Below are positions 19,889 through 29,757 of a stretch of 64,000 bases of DNA, piece after piece. The first letter of the stretch is position 1, and each line of letters begins with the position of its first letter. The position numbers were made by a program, and so were the translations under genes. The notes under the pieces were generated by a model, which searched no databases, was not told the DNA's origin, and worked only from the letters and a program-made list of their open reading frames with translations. This DNA comes from Pseudomonas brassicacearum subsp. neoaurantiaca. Lineage in GTDB: Bacteria > Pseudomonadota > Gammaproteobacteria > Pseudomonadales > Pseudomonadaceae. The stretch covers positions 62,001 through 126,000 of the forward strand of contig NZ_VDLV01000004.1 of the NCBI RefSeq assembly GCF_013608025.1. The letters run 5' to 3'.

Positions 19889-21106
19889 ATGCATCCCCAA
19901 CGAAAAATGCTGCACAACGAATTGCACGCCCGTCCATCGCTGTATTTCGACGAACCGGCCCACGTCTTTCACTTGGCCTTGCTGGGTGACAACGTCCGGT
20001 GCGAAAAGCTGCTCGGGCACTTGTGCCCCGACACCGTGGCGAGCGATGCCGCACAAGGCATAACCCAGCTGGACGGGCATCCTCTCAAGTGGGAACGCCA
20101 CACCGAATTCTTCACCCTGACCCTGGTCGTTGCAGCGGGCAACCATGAGCTGCAGTGGGCCACCCTGCCCGAGTGCCTGGCGCGGGGCATCGAAGATCAT
20201 CGCGAACACATCATCAATGCCGTTCAGGTGCTGGTGCGCGGCGAAGCAGAGCTCGACGTGTCCAGCTACGGCTTTAAGGATCCCTGCGGCTCAAGTGTCG
20301 GCGGAGGCGATGCCGTGGTCTGGAGCGACTTTCGGCTGACCGAGGACGGTACCAATCGCTTGCTGTTCATCAATCGAAGACTCAACGCCTACCGCCAGGG
20401 ACGGATGATCCGGCGGCTGTTGGAAATCGAAACCTATCGCATGATGGCATCGTTGTCGCTGAGCACTGCCAAGGCGCTGGACCCGCAACTGAATGAATAC
20501 GATCGCACCCTCGTGGCGCTTTCCGAACGCAATGCAAATGCCAGCGGCGTGCATGCCAAGGCCTTGCTTGAAGATATCACCCAACTCTCCCGCCAGATCG
20601 TCAGCAGTACGGTCAAGAATCGCCACCGGTTCAGCGCAACCCGAGCCTATGCGCAACTGGTCTTCGAACGCCTGGGCGAGTTGCGGGAAAGCCACCTGGG
20701 TGATTGTCAGCGATTGGGCGTGTTCATCGAGCGGCGCTTCAAGCCAACGGTGCGGTATTGCGCCGCCACTGAACAGCGGCTTGAACAGCTCGCCATGAGC
20801 GTTGCCAACCTGGGCGACCTGCTGCAGGCGCGCGTACAGGTCGAGATGGAAGACCAGAACGCGGAGATCCTGCGCAGCCTCAACGCACGTGCCGACGCGC
20901 AAATAAAGATTCAACGGGCCGTGGAAGGCTTATCGATCATCGCCATCACCTACTACCTGATCAACTTGTTCAAGCTGGTCTATAGCGGACTGCATACGCT
21001 GGGGGCGAGTCTGTCTGCCCGTGAAGCGCTACTGGGCATGGCACCGCCGGTATTGTTGATCATGTTGCTGATCATGCTTCGCATCAGGAAGGCCAAGAGT
21101 CACTAG
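19889..21106 (+). CDS. DUF3422 family membrane protein
   Basis: 405 residues from the ATG at 19889 (MHPQRKMLHNELHARPSLYFDEPAHVFHLALLG), the conserved N-terminus of this uncharacterised family; the frame extends upstream but without homologous-looking sequence. A long helical middle is followed by two C-terminal transmembrane segments (GLSIIAITYYLINLFKLVYSG and MAPPVLLIMLLIMLRI). Function unknown. Divergent from fadH with 236 bases between starts. Confidence 0.87.
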   Translation: MHPQRKMLHNELHARPSLYFDEPAHVFHLALLGDNVRCEKLLGHLCPDTVASDAAQGITQLDGHPLKWERHTEFFTLTLVVAAGNHELQWATLPECLARGIEDHREHIINAVQVLVRGEAELDVSSYGFKDPCGSSVGGGDAVVWSDFRLTEDGTNRLLFINRRLNAYRQGRMIRRLLEIETYRMMASLSLSTAKALDPQLNEYDRTLVALSERNANASGVHAKALLEDITQLSRQIVSSTVKNRHRFSATRAYAQLVFERLGELRESHLGDCQRLGVFIERRFKPTVRYCAATEQRLEQLAMSVANLGDLLQARVQVEMEDQNAEILRSLNARADAQIKIQRAVEGLSIIAITYYLINLFKLVYSGLHTLGASLSAREALLGMAPPVLLIMLLIMLRIRKAKSH

Positions 21107-21231
21107 GGTTAGCCTAGGGTGATGTCCGGCCTGTCCGGTGCACACCCTTTCGCTAATCCGTTGTTTTCCGTACCCTGCCAGGTGACTCTTGATGAAAATC
21201 ACGACCCTGTACGCGGCGACCGACTGTTCCC

Positions 21232-22362
21232 ATGCGCAAATTTTTGTACCTGCTGTTTTCCCTGGCGTTGTTGGCCGTCCTGATCACCTACGCCTCGTGG
21301 ACAGCAGACCGCCCGATGGGCCATTACCTGTCGGATCTACGGATCAACCTGGCGGTCGACCAAGGCACCCCCGCCGATCGAGGCAACCTGCTGGGTATCC
21401 AGCCGGAATTGTTTCCCACCGACTACCAGACCCCCGAGCGCCTGCATCGAAAGCTCGCCGCCTACCTGCAAACTGCTCGCGACCAAGGGTTTCTCAACGA
21501 CAAGACTATCGTGGTCCTGCCCGAGCACATCGGCACCTGGTTGATGGTCAGCGGTGAAAAAGACGAGGTTTACCAGGCACCGACCTTGAAACAGGCCATG
21601 CACTGGCTGGCGCTCAGCAACCCGCTCGCGTTCATTCGCGCACTGGCCGGTGCCCAGGGCGACAACCGCCTGGACGATGCGTACCTGCGCATGAAGGCAG
21701 GCGCCATGGCCCGCGACTATCAGATGCTGTTCGGTGGGCTCGCCAGGGAATTCAACGTAACGCTGGTGGCCGGGTCCATCGTCCTGCCAGAGCCCAGCGT
21801 CAGCGAAGGCGAACTGACCGTCGGGCGCGGCGCCCTGTACAACAGCAGCCTGGTGTTCGGTCGCGACGGCCGCCCCATCGGCCAGCCCCAGCGTCAACGC
21901 TATCCGGCGTTTGACCAGCAGGACGTGCTCCAGGCCGAACGGCCGGATGTCACGCATGTCATTGAGACGCCCGCTGGACGCCTGGGCGTGCTGATTGGTA
22001 CCGACAGTTGGTACCCGCTGCACTATCGACAACTCGACGAACAAGGCGCGCAGCTGATCGCTGTGCCGGCCTTCGTCGCCGGTCGCGATGGCTGGAACAA
22101 ACCCTGGAACGGCTACAAAGGCCTGACCACTCCGAGCGAAGTGAGCCTCAAGCCCGGTGAAGTGAACGAAGGCCAAGCCTGGCGGCGCCTGACATTGACC
22201 AGCCAATTGCCGGTCAGCCAGGCCCGTGGCGGCGTCAGCGTGTTCTTGCGTGGGCAATTCTGGGACAGCGGCAGCGCCGGGCAGAGTTTCATCAGCCACG
22301 ACGGCCAGCAATTCGCCGACGGCGAAGCCCGCGGGGCACGCCTGCTCAACCTGTGGCTATGA
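21232..22362 (+). CDS. Membrane-anchored nitrilase-fold protein lacking catalytic Cys and Lys
   Basis: 376 residues, one N-terminal transmembrane helix (residues 3-22), then a carbon-nitrogen-hydrolase-like fold. The triad Glu is present (VVLPEH, Glu98). The position expected for the nucleophile Cys reads LIGTDSWYP (Thr257/Ser259), and the segment that normally carries the catalytic Lys reads RPIGQPQRQRYPAF, without lysine. It is therefore probably inactive as a nitrilase or uses a different chemistry. The AraC gene start overlaps its stop by 4 bases, suggesting a joint role. Confidence 0.78.
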   Translation: MRKFLYLLFSLALLAVLITYASWTADRPMGHYLSDLRINLAVDQGTPADRGNLLGIQPELFPTDYQTPERLHRKLAAYLQTARDQGFLNDKTIVVLPEHIGTWLMVSGEKDEVYQAPTLKQAMHWLALSNPLAFIRALAGAQGDNRLDDAYLRMKAGAMARDYQMLFGGLAREFNVTLVAGSIVLPEPSVSEGELTVGRGALYNSSLVFGRDGRPIGQPQRQRYPAFDQQDVLQAERPDVTHVIETPAGRLGVLIGTDSWYPLHYRQLDEQGAQLIAVPAFVAGRDGWNKPWNGYKGLTTPSEVSLKPGEVNEGQAWRRLTLTSQLPVSQARGGVSVFLRGQFWDSGSAGQSFISHDGQQFADGEARGARLLNLWL

Positions 22363-23402
22363 ACATGAAGCCGCAGCCGATGCGCCTGGGCGACTTGTCC
22401 GTAGGCTTCGTCCATAGCCTCGCTGATGCTGTGGCCAGCCATGGGCAGGATCCCCAGCCACTGCTTGAACAGTACGGCCTCGACGCGGCGCGCCTGGCCG
22501 AACCCTGGGCTCGCCTGTCGATTCCGCGCTACATGCGCTTGGGCCATGCCGCGATCCAACTGACCCAGGATCCGGCCCTGGGCCTGCGCATGGGCCAGCT
22601 CAGCCGCTTGAGCCAGGCCGGGCTGGCCGGCGTCACCGCCGCACAAGCACCTACCGTACGCGAAGCCGCACGCTGCATGATCCGCTTCGAACCCTTATAC
22701 GGTTCCAACTACCGTGGGCAATCGAGCTTCCACGAGGATGCGCGAGGTGCGTGGCTGCGGTTCTATTCCATCAGTCCGTACAACGCCTTTAACCGCTTTG
22801 TCGTGGATTCGATCATCGCCGGCTGGCTCCAACAGCTATCCAGCATCAGCGACATCGCGCTGCGGGCTGAGCGTATCGAAATCGAATTCCAGGAGCCGGA
22901 GTATCTGGCGGCCTATCGTGTGTTAGGCGAGTGCCCAATCCAGTTCGGCGCCGAACAGAACCAACTGCGCCTGGGCCTGGACAGTCTCGCCCAGCGCAAC
23001 CGTCAGCACTGCCCCAGCACCTGGCACCATCTGGTTCAGCTATGCGAGCGGGAACTGGAGCAACTGACACGAACGCGCAGCTTGCGCGAACGCATCATCC
23101 AATTACTGGGACCGTTGCTCAGTGGCGGACGGGAACCTGACCTTGAAGAAGTCGCCACGCGCCTGAAATTGCCGACCTGGACGTTGCGTCGCAAGCTGGC
23201 TGAAGAAGGTACGCAATACCGGGCGATCCTCAACGACACCCGCCGAGACCTGGCCATGACGTACATTCGCGACACGGAACTGGCGTTCGGCGAAATCGCC
23301 TACCTGCTCGGGTTTGCCTCAGCCGAGGCGTTTCAGCGTGCTTTCAAGCGCTGGAACAACCAGACGCCGGGAGAATTTCGTCGCAGCCGCAAGGGCGCTT
23401 GA
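22359..23402 (+). CDS. AraC-family regulator (OruR-like arrangement)
   Basis: 347 residues from the ATG overlapping the preceding stop (ATGA at 22359); a GTG two codons upstream is also possible. The N-terminal ligand domain begins SLADAVASHGQDPQPLLEQYGLDAARL, as in OruR/ArgR-like Arabinose_bd regulators. The C-terminal double helix-turn-helix includes LEEVATRLKLPTWTLRRKLAEEGTQYRAILNDTRRDLA and FGEIAYLLGFASAEAFQRAFKRWNNQTPGEFR. Likely senses a small metabolite linked to the coupled nitrilase-fold protein. Confidence 0.9.
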   Translation: MNMKPQPMRLGDLSVGFVHSLADAVASHGQDPQPLLEQYGLDAARLAEPWARLSIPRYMRLGHAAIQLTQDPALGLRMGQLSRLSQAGLAGVTAAQAPTVREAARCMIRFEPLYGSNYRGQSSFHEDARGAWLRFYSISPYNAFNRFVVDSIIAGWLQQLSSISDIALRAERIEIEFQEPEYLAAYRVLGECPIQFGAEQNQLRLGLDSLAQRNRQHCPSTWHHLVQLCERELEQLTRTRSLRERIIQLLGPLLSGGREPDLEEVATRLKLPTWTLRRKLAEEGTQYRAILNDTRRDLAMTYIRDTELAFGEIAYLLGFASAEAFQRAFKRWNNQTPGEFRRSRKGA

Positions 23403-23444
23403 ACGTCGCTCTCTGAGACATACCGCGGCAGCTATCCAACCTAC

Positions 23445-23531
23445 CTACAGCTCCGTCGCGTCTTCGGCGGGCTCCAGCGGATCCAGCTCATACGCCTGAT
23501 ATTCCAGCAGCTCTTCCTGATAGTCGTCCAT
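23445..23531 (-). CDS. 28-residue acidic microprotein
   Basis: Reads MDDYQEELLEYQAYELDPLE followed by eight more residues ending in DATEL, with a ribosome site (AAGGA) seven bases before the ATG. About 40% of residues are Asp or Glu; net charge is strongly negative and no membrane segment is present. It sits between the AraC gene and the DUF2242 lipoprotein, opposite to AraC. I believe very similar short frames occur in other pseudomonads, but cannot verify that here. Function unknown. Confidence 0.55.
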   Translation of the reverse strand: MDDYQEELLEYQAYELDPLEPAEDATEL

Positions 23532-23669
23532 TGCGTGTCCTTCCCAATTTCGTTGAACCAATGCCTGAAGGCCTGGAAATCAGCATAAAGCTGCTTTATG
23601 AACAAAACATGAAGCCAAGGCTTCATGAATTAAACGTAGCACAGCATCGGGAATTTAAAGCCGGGAGAT

Positions 23670-23696
23670 GTAGCAAGGGATTACGTCCCTTGCTAC
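23670..23696. repeat. Stem-loop palindrome downstream of the DUF2242 gene
   Basis: Perfect 11-base arms GTAGCAAGGGA and TCCCTTGCTAC around TTACG, just past the DUF2242 stop. It resembles the REP style in size but not in sequence, and lacks a T-run, so it is either a 3' stabilising stem or a fourth REP-like family. Confidence 0.55.
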
Positions 23697-23702
23697 ACCG
23701 CC

Positions 23703-24560
23703 TCAGGACGCAGGAAGTGGCTGGATGGGCTCGGTCGGCGCCGGCAGGGAACTGGCCGGTGGCGGCGTAATGGTTTCCGTCGACGAAGGTGCGTAGGACT
23801 CGGGCTCACTGGGGGCAATCGGCGCCGGCTCGACCGGTGGTGCGACCGGTTCCGATACGGCTGGCGCAGGTTCGACCGGCGTCGCTGGCGCAGGGGCTGG
23901 CGTCGGTTCCGGTGCCTGCAGCGCCGCCGGCTGAGGGGCAGGAGCAGGCACCAAGGCAGCCGGTTCGGCCTTGGGCTCGGGAATGCCGAGCTCGGTTTTC
24001 GGTTTTTCGCCGGTCTCGACGGCTTTTTTTGCTTCCGGAGGCAGGAAGAGCTCTACCAGCGTAAAGAAACGCTCGTAGAACTTGGCTGCCGACACGGTTT
24101 CGCTGGCCACCTTGACCATCGAATCATCCGAAGAGCCAATCGGCATCGACACAGACCCCAATACCCCTACGCCCAGGCTGGCAGAGTTATTGATTTTCTT
24201 CAGGGCATAACGGTCCTGCAGGGCGTTGGCGAATATGGTCGCGCGATGTCCAGGGCCGCCATCCTCGGCGCAGACCAGGTTGAAACTGATCTCCATGTGG
24301 GTGTCACCGGTCTGCTGGAAACTCTTGTGACCGCTGACCAGCTTCGGATCGCTGCTGGTGATGATGTACCCCTGGCTGAGCAATGCCCGACGGCCCGCTT
24401 CGCAGGTCGCCACATCAGTCACAGGATAAGTGCGCGAGAACGTGCCCGAATCATCAAAGTTCTCGTGCTCGTAGATGGCCGCCTTCTTGGAGGAACAACC
24501 GGTTGCGACGGCCAACAGCAATGCCAGCCCAACGGTGCGCATGTGAAATGATCTGAACAT
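23703..24560 (-). CDS. DUF2242 family lipoprotein with Pro/Ala/Glu-rich tail
   Basis: 285 residues from the ATG at 24560 (AGGA six bases upstream). Signal peptide with lipobox LLAVATGC-SS. The conserved DUF2242 part (about residues 30-175) contains YEHENFDDSGTFSRTYPV and the CAEDGGPGHRATIFANALQDRYALKK segment. The last ~100 residues are low-complexity Pro/Ala/Glu (PAPAPATPVEPAPAVSEPVAPP), probably a flexible periplasmic linker able to cross peptidoglycan. Function unknown. Confidence 0.85.
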   Translation of the reverse strand: MFRSFHMRTVGLALLLAVATGCSSKKAAIYEHENFDDSGTFSRTYPVTDVATCEAGRRALLSQGYIITSSDPKLVSGHKSFQQTGDTHMEISFNLVCAEDGGPGHRATIFANALQDRYALKKINNSASLGVGVLGSVSMPIGSSDDSMVKVASETVSAAKFYERFFTLVELFLPPEAKKAVETGEKPKTELGIPEPKAEPAALVPAPAPQPAALQAPEPTPAPAPATPVEPAPAVSEPVAPPVEPAPIAPSEPESYAPSSTETITPPPASSLPAPTEPIQPLPAS

Positions 24561-24731
24561 TGAACATCCTGGGAAAAACAGTCCGGCGCGTATTGTGCAA
24601 CAGAACGCTGCCGGGCAGCTTGGCTAATCATGTCTCAAAGGGCTTACAAGTCTACGGGGGGTTCTCGACAGGAAAAAGACAAAACTCGACGAATCGACGA
24701 AACATCCTCATCCATAGCAATACACAGAAAC

Positions 24732-24760
24732 AAAAAGACCCCAACCTTTCGGCTGGGGTC
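24732..24760 (-). terminator. Rho-independent terminator of ppiD
   Basis: Minus-strand stem GACCCCAGCC-GAAA-GGTTGGGGTC followed by TTTTTGTTT, 25 bases beyond the ppiD stop. Confidence 0.85.
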
Positions 24761-24784
24761 CTGGCAAGCAAAACCTTCAGATCA

Positions 24785-26656
24785 TCAGAAACGCTTGATG
24801 TCTGCCTGGCTTTCCAACTGCTTGCGATAAGCCGCGAAGTCCTGCTGGCCGACACGGGACGCCAGGTAGCGGCGATATTCGGCTTTTTCTGCCTCGGTCG
24901 GTGCCGCCGCTTCGTTCACACCGTTCAAGCGCAAGACCGTCACGCTGCCGTCAGCCAATGTCACGCTGGCAAACGTCGGCTTGTCCTTCGACTCAGGCTT
25001 GGGCATGCGGAACAACGCCTGCAACACGGCAGGATCGACACCCTCCTGACCACGGGTAGCCGCTTCGACGGCTTTCCAGCCCTGACCATTGACGGCCTTG
25101 TCCAATGCAGTCTTGCCATCGCGCAGGCTGGCGATCAGCTCCTCGGCGCGGGTCTTGGCGGCCGCGCTGGCATGCTCCTTGGCCAACTGGGCGCGGATAG
25201 GCCCGGCCACGCTTTCCAACGGCATTTGCTCAGGCTTGCGGTGCTCCTTGGCACGCAGCACCACGACCGTTTCAGGGTCCAGTTCGATGGCGGTGCTGTT
25301 GGCGCCCTCATCCAGGACTTCCGGGCTGAACGCGGCGGTGACGACGGCGCGGTTGGCTGCAATCCCTTCCCCGCCTTCACGACCGAACGGCGCCGACGTG
25401 TGCACGGTCAGCTTCAGGTCCTGGGCCGGTTGGGCGAGGTCCGAAGCTTCGAACGATGCATCTTCCAATTGCTTGGTCGCTTCGACGAAGCGTTGCTCCA
25501 CCTGCTGGGCCTTCAGCTCGCGAGTGAGCTTGTCCTTCAGGCTCGCGAAGGTCGGAACCTCAGGAGCTTCAACGCCCAGCAGCTTGATCAAGTGCAGGCC
25601 GAAATCGGTTCGCACCGGTGCCGAAACCTGATCCTTGTTCAAGGCGTACAGCGCTTTTTCGAACTCGGGATCGTAGACGCCTGGCCCGGCATAACCCAGG
25701 TCACCGCCATTGTTTGCCGAACCCGGATCCTGGGAGTATTCCTTCGCCAAGGCTTCAAACGATTCGCCTTTGGCCAGGCGAGCCTGGACTTCCTCGATCT
25801 TCGCCTTGGCCTGGGCTTCGGTGACCTTGTCGTTCACTTCGATCAGGATATGCGCAGCCCGCCGTTGTTCAGACAGGTTGGCGATCTCTTTCTGATAGGC
25901 CGCCTGCAAGTCTTCGTCCTTGACGCTGACCTGGTCGAAGAAAGACGCTTTCTTCAATTCAAGGTAATCGATGACGACCTGGTCAGGCGTCATGAATTCC
26001 TTGGCATGCTGGTCGTAGTAAGCCTTGACCTCGTCATCGGTCAGCTTCACCGCCGACGGATCTGCCTTGACGGTCAGGGTGGCGAAATCACGGGTCTGCT
26101 TTTCCAGGCGGGCGAACGCCAGCACCTGCGCATCGGTGACGAAGCCGCTGCCAGCCAAGCCGGCGCGCAATTGCCCGATCAGCATTTCCTGAGCCAACAT
26201 CTGGCGGAACTGCAAGCGACCATAACCCAACTGGCGAATCACTTGATCGAAACGCTCGGGGCTGAACTTGCCATCAACCTGGAACTCAGGCGTTTGCACG
26301 ATCACTCGGTCCAACGCGTCGTCGGAGAACGCGAATTTCGCGTCATGGGCACCTTGCAACAGCAATTTGCGATCGATCAGGCCCTTGAGCGCCGAGTCGC
26401 GCAGCATTTTTTCGTCCAGCAACGAAGCATCAAAATCCTTGCCCAACTGTTGCATGAGCTGACGGCGTTGCATATCGACCGCCTGGCTCAGCTCGTTCTG
26501 GCTGATGTTTTCGCCGTTGACCTTGGCCGCTTCGTTACTGTTGGTGGTGGCTTTGAAAATGGCATCGAAACCGGTCAACGCCATCAATGCGACGATGACT
26601 CCGATGATGGTCTTGGCAATCCAGCCTTGTGAATTGTCCCTGATATTCTGCAGCAT
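24785..26656 (-). CDS. ppiD: Periplasmic folding chaperone PpiD
   Basis: 623 residues. One N-terminal transmembrane helix (TIIGVIVALMALTGF) anchors a periplasmic protein with a SurA-N-like chaperone domain (ISQNELSQAVDMQRRQLMQQLG ... LLDEKMLRDSALKGLIDRKLL) and a parvulin domain (RRAAHILIEVND ... FEALAKEYSQDPGSANNGGDLGYAGPGVYDPEFEKALYAL). PpiD works at the exit of the Sec translocon. Its position next to hupB and lon is conserved in Pseudomonas. A degenerate tRNA lies between it and hupB. Confidence 0.95.
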   Translation of the reverse strand: MLQNIRDNSQGWIAKTIIGVIVALMALTGFDAIFKATTNSNEAAKVNGENISQNELSQAVDMQRRQLMQQLGKDFDASLLDEKMLRDSALKGLIDRKLLLQGAHDAKFAFSDDALDRVIVQTPEFQVDGKFSPERFDQVIRQLGYGRLQFRQMLAQEMLIGQLRAGLAGSGFVTDAQVLAFARLEKQTRDFATLTVKADPSAVKLTDDEVKAYYDQHAKEFMTPDQVVIDYLELKKASFFDQVSVKDEDLQAAYQKEIANLSEQRRAAHILIEVNDKVTEAQAKAKIEEVQARLAKGESFEALAKEYSQDPGSANNGGDLGYAGPGVYDPEFEKALYALNKDQVSAPVRTDFGLHLIKLLGVEAPEVPTFASLKDKLTRELKAQQVEQRFVEATKQLEDASFEASDLAQPAQDLKLTVHTSAPFGREGGEGIAANRAVVTAAFSPEVLDEGANSTAIELDPETVVVLRAKEHRKPEQMPLESVAGPIRAQLAKEHASAAAKTRAEELIASLRDGKTALDKAVNGQGWKAVEAATRGQEGVDPAVLQALFRMPKPESKDKPTFASVTLADGSVTVLRLNGVNEAAAPTEAEKAEYRRYLASRVGQQDFAAYRKQLESQADIKRF

Positions 26657-26725
26657 GCGTCCCCCAGAAACGGTTGAACTTCAAATTAGGCAACCGTGGA
26701 GCGTGGGTAGAATCCGGATAGAAGA

Positions 26726-26749
26726 AAGGCGCATCCGAGGATGCGCCTT
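26726..26749 (-). terminator. Terminator behind the tRNA-like gene
   Basis: Stem AAGGCGCATCC / GGATGCGCCTT with a GA loop, 8 bases past the tRNA-like 3' end; the minus strand continues TTTCTTC. A real terminator here suggests the tRNA-like gene is, or was, transcribed. Confidence 0.7.
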
Positions 26750-26757
26750 CTCGTAAC

Positions 26758-26832
26758 TGGCGGAGCGGACCGGGCTCGAACCCGCGAGCCCTGGCGTGAC
26801 AGCCCGGATGTTACCGGACGCATTACCGCTCC
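26758..26832 (-). tRNA. Degenerate tRNA-Asp(GUC)-like gene, probably a pseudo-tRNA
   Basis: 75 bases with a perfect 7-bp acceptor stem (GGAGCGG / CCGCTCC), encoded CCA, an anticodon loop CTGTCAC as in tRNA-Asp and a TTCGAGC T-loop. However the anticodon stem needs an extra loop base and has a mismatch (CCGGG against CCAGG), the T-stem has a G-G mismatch (GCGGG against CCGGT) and the D-stem has only three pairs. It looks like a tRNA-Asp relict, or a transcribed tRNA-like RNA, rather than a normal decoding tRNA. Confidence 0.55.
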
Positions 26833-26879
26833 GCTGCCAAGCCAGGCATGACCCCGACCCGGATAAACTCAATGAAACC

Positions 26880-27152
26880 TTAGTTAACGGCTTCTTTCAG
26901 CGCTTTACCAGCTTTGAAGCCTGGCTTTTTGGCAGCAGCGATCTGCAGCGTCTTGCCGGTCTGCGGGTTGCGACCAACACGAGCTGGACGATCGGTAACG
27001 GAGAAAGTACCGAAACCAACCAGAACAACAGAGTCGCCAGCCTTGAGAGCGCCAGTGACGGATTCGATTACAGCGTCCAGCGCACGGCCAGCAGCAGCTT
27101 TCGGGATATCAGCGGATGCAGCGATAGCATCAATCAGTTCCGACTTGTTCAC
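26880..27152 (-). CDS. hupB: DNA-binding protein HU-beta
   Basis: 90 residues, [36 protein letters not shown], with the DNA-arm sequence [42 protein letters not shown] nucleoid-associated protein that forms HU dimers. Placed directly downstream of lon and upstream of ppiD in transcription order, as in other Pseudomonas genomes. A separate promoter is likely in the 149-base gap after lon. Confidence 0.97.
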   Translation of the reverse strand: MNKSELIDAIAASADIPKAAAGRALDAVIESVTGALKAGDSVVLVGFGTFSVTDRPARVGRNPQTGKTLQIAAAKKPGFKAGKALKEAVN

Positions 27153-27301
27153 TCTAAGTCCCCTTATATCTATTTTGAGATGATTCTAAGTTTTTTTGGT
27201 GAAAGCAAAAACGAGTGCTGAATGGCCTGCAGACACTTAAGAGCCGCTTTATAACAAGGGCTCTAAAAAACTGTCAAGGAAGCCCCCCAGGCAAATGCGT
27301 A

Positions 27302-29698
27302 TTAATGCGTGCTAATTCTTTCCTTAGAGTCAGACTCTCGCTTTTCTTCCTTCGCGACAATCTCCGGAGCCACATCCGGCAAGGGCTCCGGCGCGTATTG
27401 CAGCGCAATTTGCAGGACCTCGTCAATCCATTTAACCGGTTTGATCTGAAGATCTTGCTTGATGTTGTCAGGAATTTCCTTCAAATCACGAACATTCTCT
27501 TCGGGAATGATCACGATCTTGATGCCGCCACGGTGAGCCGCCAGCAGTTTTTCCTTCAGGCCGCCAATCGCCAGCACCTGGCCGCGCAGGGTGATTTCCC
27601 CGGTCATGGCAACATCGGCCCGCACCGGAATGCCGGTCAGCGCCGATACCAATGCCGTGCACATGCCTACGCCAGCACTAGGACCGTCCTTGGGCGTCGC
27701 ACCTTCAGGCATGTGGATGTGAGTGTCGCGCTTTTCATGGAAGTCCAGCGGAATGCCCAGGCTACGGGCACGGCTGCGAACAACCGTCAGTGCCGCGGTG
27801 ATCGATTCGACCATGACATCCCCCAGGGAACCGGTCTTGATCAACTGGCCTTTGCCCGGCACGACAGCAGCTTCGATGGTCAGCAACTCGCCACCGACTT
27901 GTGTCCACGCCAAACCGGTCACCTGACCGATCTGGTCCTGCTGCTCGGCAAGGCCATAGCGGAATTTACGTACGCCCAGGAAATGCTCCAGCGAGTCCGA
28001 AGTCACCTTGACCGCAAAGCGTTTTTCCAAAGCATGTTCCTTCACCGCCTTGCGGCAGACCTTGGCGATCTGACGCTCCAGGCCACGCACACCGGCCTCG
28101 CGAGTGTAGTAACGGATGATGTCGCGGATCGCTTCCTCATCGAATTCCAGCTCGCCCTTTTTCAAGCCATTAGCCTGGATCTGCTTCGGCGAAAGGTATT
28201 TGACGGCGATGTTGATCTTCTCGTCTTCGGTGTAGCCCGGCAGACGAATCACCTCCATCCGGTCCAGCAAGGCTGGCGGAATATTCATCGAGTTGGAGGT
28301 GCAAAGGAACATCACGTCCGACAAGTCGTAATCGACTTCCAGATAATGATCGTTGAAGTTATGGTTCTGCTCCGGATCGAGCACTTCAAGCAACGCAGAT
28401 GCCGGATCACCGCGCATATCGCTGCCCATCTTGTCGATTTCATCCAAAAGGAACAGAGGGTTGCGCACGCCAACCTTTGTCATCTTTTGAATCAATCTTC
28501 CCGGCATGGAACCGATGTACGTCCGACGATGGCCGCGAATTTCCGCCTCGTCGCGCACGCCACCGAGCGCCATGCGAACGAACTTGCGGTTGGTGGCGTG
28601 GGCAATCGATTCCGCCAGGGAGGTTTTACCGACCCCCGGAGGCCCGACCAGGCACAGCACCGGGCCGCGAATTTTCTTCACGCGCTTTTGCACGGCGAGG
28701 TATTCAAGAATGCGCTCCTTGACCTCTTCCAGACCGTAGTGGTCCGCATCCAGGATGTCTTCGGCACGCGCCAGGTCCAGGCGAACCTTGCTCTGGGCTT
28801 TCCACGGCACCTGGACCAGCCAGTCGATGTAGGAACGCACCACGGTGGCTTCCGCCGACATCGGCGACATCTGCTTCAGCTTGTTGAGTTCAGCCTGGGC
28901 CTTGGCAAGCGCGTCCTTTGGCAGGCCGGCGGCATCGATGCGCTTCTTCAGCTCCTCGATTTCGTTATGACCTTCATCGCCATCACCGAGCTCTTTCTGA
29001 ATGGCCTTCATCTGCTCGTTCAGGTAGTACTCGCGCTGGCTGCGCTCCATCTGTTTCTTGACGCGACCGCGAATGCGCTTTTCGACCTGCAGCAAGTCGA
29101 TCTCGCCATCGAGCAAGGCCAGCACGTGTTCTACACGGGCCGACAAATCGATGATTTCAAGAATTTCCTGCTTCTGCTCGATCTTGAGGGCCATGTGGGC
29201 CGCCATCGTATCGACCAGGCGTCCGGGCTCGTCGATGCTGTTGAGCGACGACAGCACCTCGGCAGGCACCTTCTTGCCCAACTGCACGTACTGTTCGAAC
29301 TGCGACAGCAGGCTGCGGACAAACACCTCGGATTCACGTTCCGGCGCTTCGACTTCGTCGATCAGCGAGACCTCGGCACGGCAGTACCCGTCCACTTCGC
29401 TGAAACGCTCGACTGCCCCACGCTGCTCGCCTTCAACCAGGACCTTGACGGTACCGTCGGGCAGCTTGAGCAGTTGCAGGACCGTTGCAATCGTACCTAC
29501 GCGATAAAGTGCGTCTTCGCCGGGATCGTCGTCGGCAGGATTTCTCTGAGCGATCAGAAGAATCTGCTTATCACCCGTCATCGCGGCCTCAAGGGCTTCG
29601 ATGGACTTCTCGCGCCCCACGAACAGCGGGATAACCATGTGCGGATACACCACGACATCGCGCAATGGCAGGAGAGGCAATTCGATGGTTGTCTTCAT
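27302..29698 (-). CDS. lon: ATP-dependent protease Lon
   Basis: 798 residues from [25 protein letters not shown] (start 29698, GAGG upstream; the longer frame is not conserved). The N-terminal substrate-binding domain is followed by the AAA+ module (Walker [10 protein letters not shown]; Walker [13 protein letters not shown]). The protease domain shows [19 protein letters not shown], with the catalytic Ser in DGPSAG, and the catalytic Lys in [14 protein letters not shown]. Cytoplasmic quality-control protease. A sigma-32-like promoter lies 60 bases upstream. Confidence 0.97.
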   Translation of the reverse strand: MKTTIELPLLPLRDVVVYPHMVIPLFVGREKSIEALEAAMTGDKQILLIAQRNPADDDPGEDALYRVGTIATVLQLLKLPDGTVKVLVEGEQRGAVERFSEVDGYCRAEVSLIDEVEAPERESEVFVRSLLSQFEQYVQLGKKVPAEVLSSLNSIDEPGRLVDTMAAHMALKIEQKQEILEIIDLSARVEHVLALLDGEIDLLQVEKRIRGRVKKQMERSQREYYLNEQMKAIQKELGDGDEGHNEIEELKKRIDAAGLPKDALAKAQAELNKLKQMSPMSAEATVVRSYIDWLVQVPWKAQSKVRLDLARAEDILDADHYGLEEVKERILEYLAVQKRVKKIRGPVLCLVGPPGVGKTSLAESIAHATNRKFVRMALGGVRDEAEIRGHRRTYIGSMPGRLIQKMTKVGVRNPLFLLDEIDKMGSDMRGDPASALLEVLDPEQNHNFNDHYLEVDYDLSDVMFLCTSNSMNIPPALLDRMEVIRLPGYTEDEKINIAVKYLSPKQIQANGLKKGELEFDEEAIRDIIRYYTREAGVRGLERQIAKVCRKAVKEHALEKRFAVKVTSDSLEHFLGVRKFRYGLAEQQDQIGQVTGLAWTQVGGELLTIEAAVVPGKGQLIKTGSLGDVMVESITAALTVVRSRARSLGIPLDFHEKRDTHIHMPEGATPKDGPSAGVGMCTALVSALTGIPVRADVAMTGEITLRGQVLAIGGLKEKLLAAHRGGIKIVIIPEENVRDLKEIPDNIKQDLQIKPVKWIDEVLQIALQYAPEPLPDVAPEIVAKEEKRESDSKERISTH

Positions 29699-29757
29699 GA
29701 TTTCGCCTCTACGGCGGCCGTAAGGCCGTAAACAGATGGAAGTAAGCTTGAAACCAA

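Noticed and set aside
26758..26832. Phage or island attachment site at the tRNA-like gene
   Set aside because: The full-length tRNA shape is present rather than a 3' fragment, and no integrase or displaced direct repeat is found.
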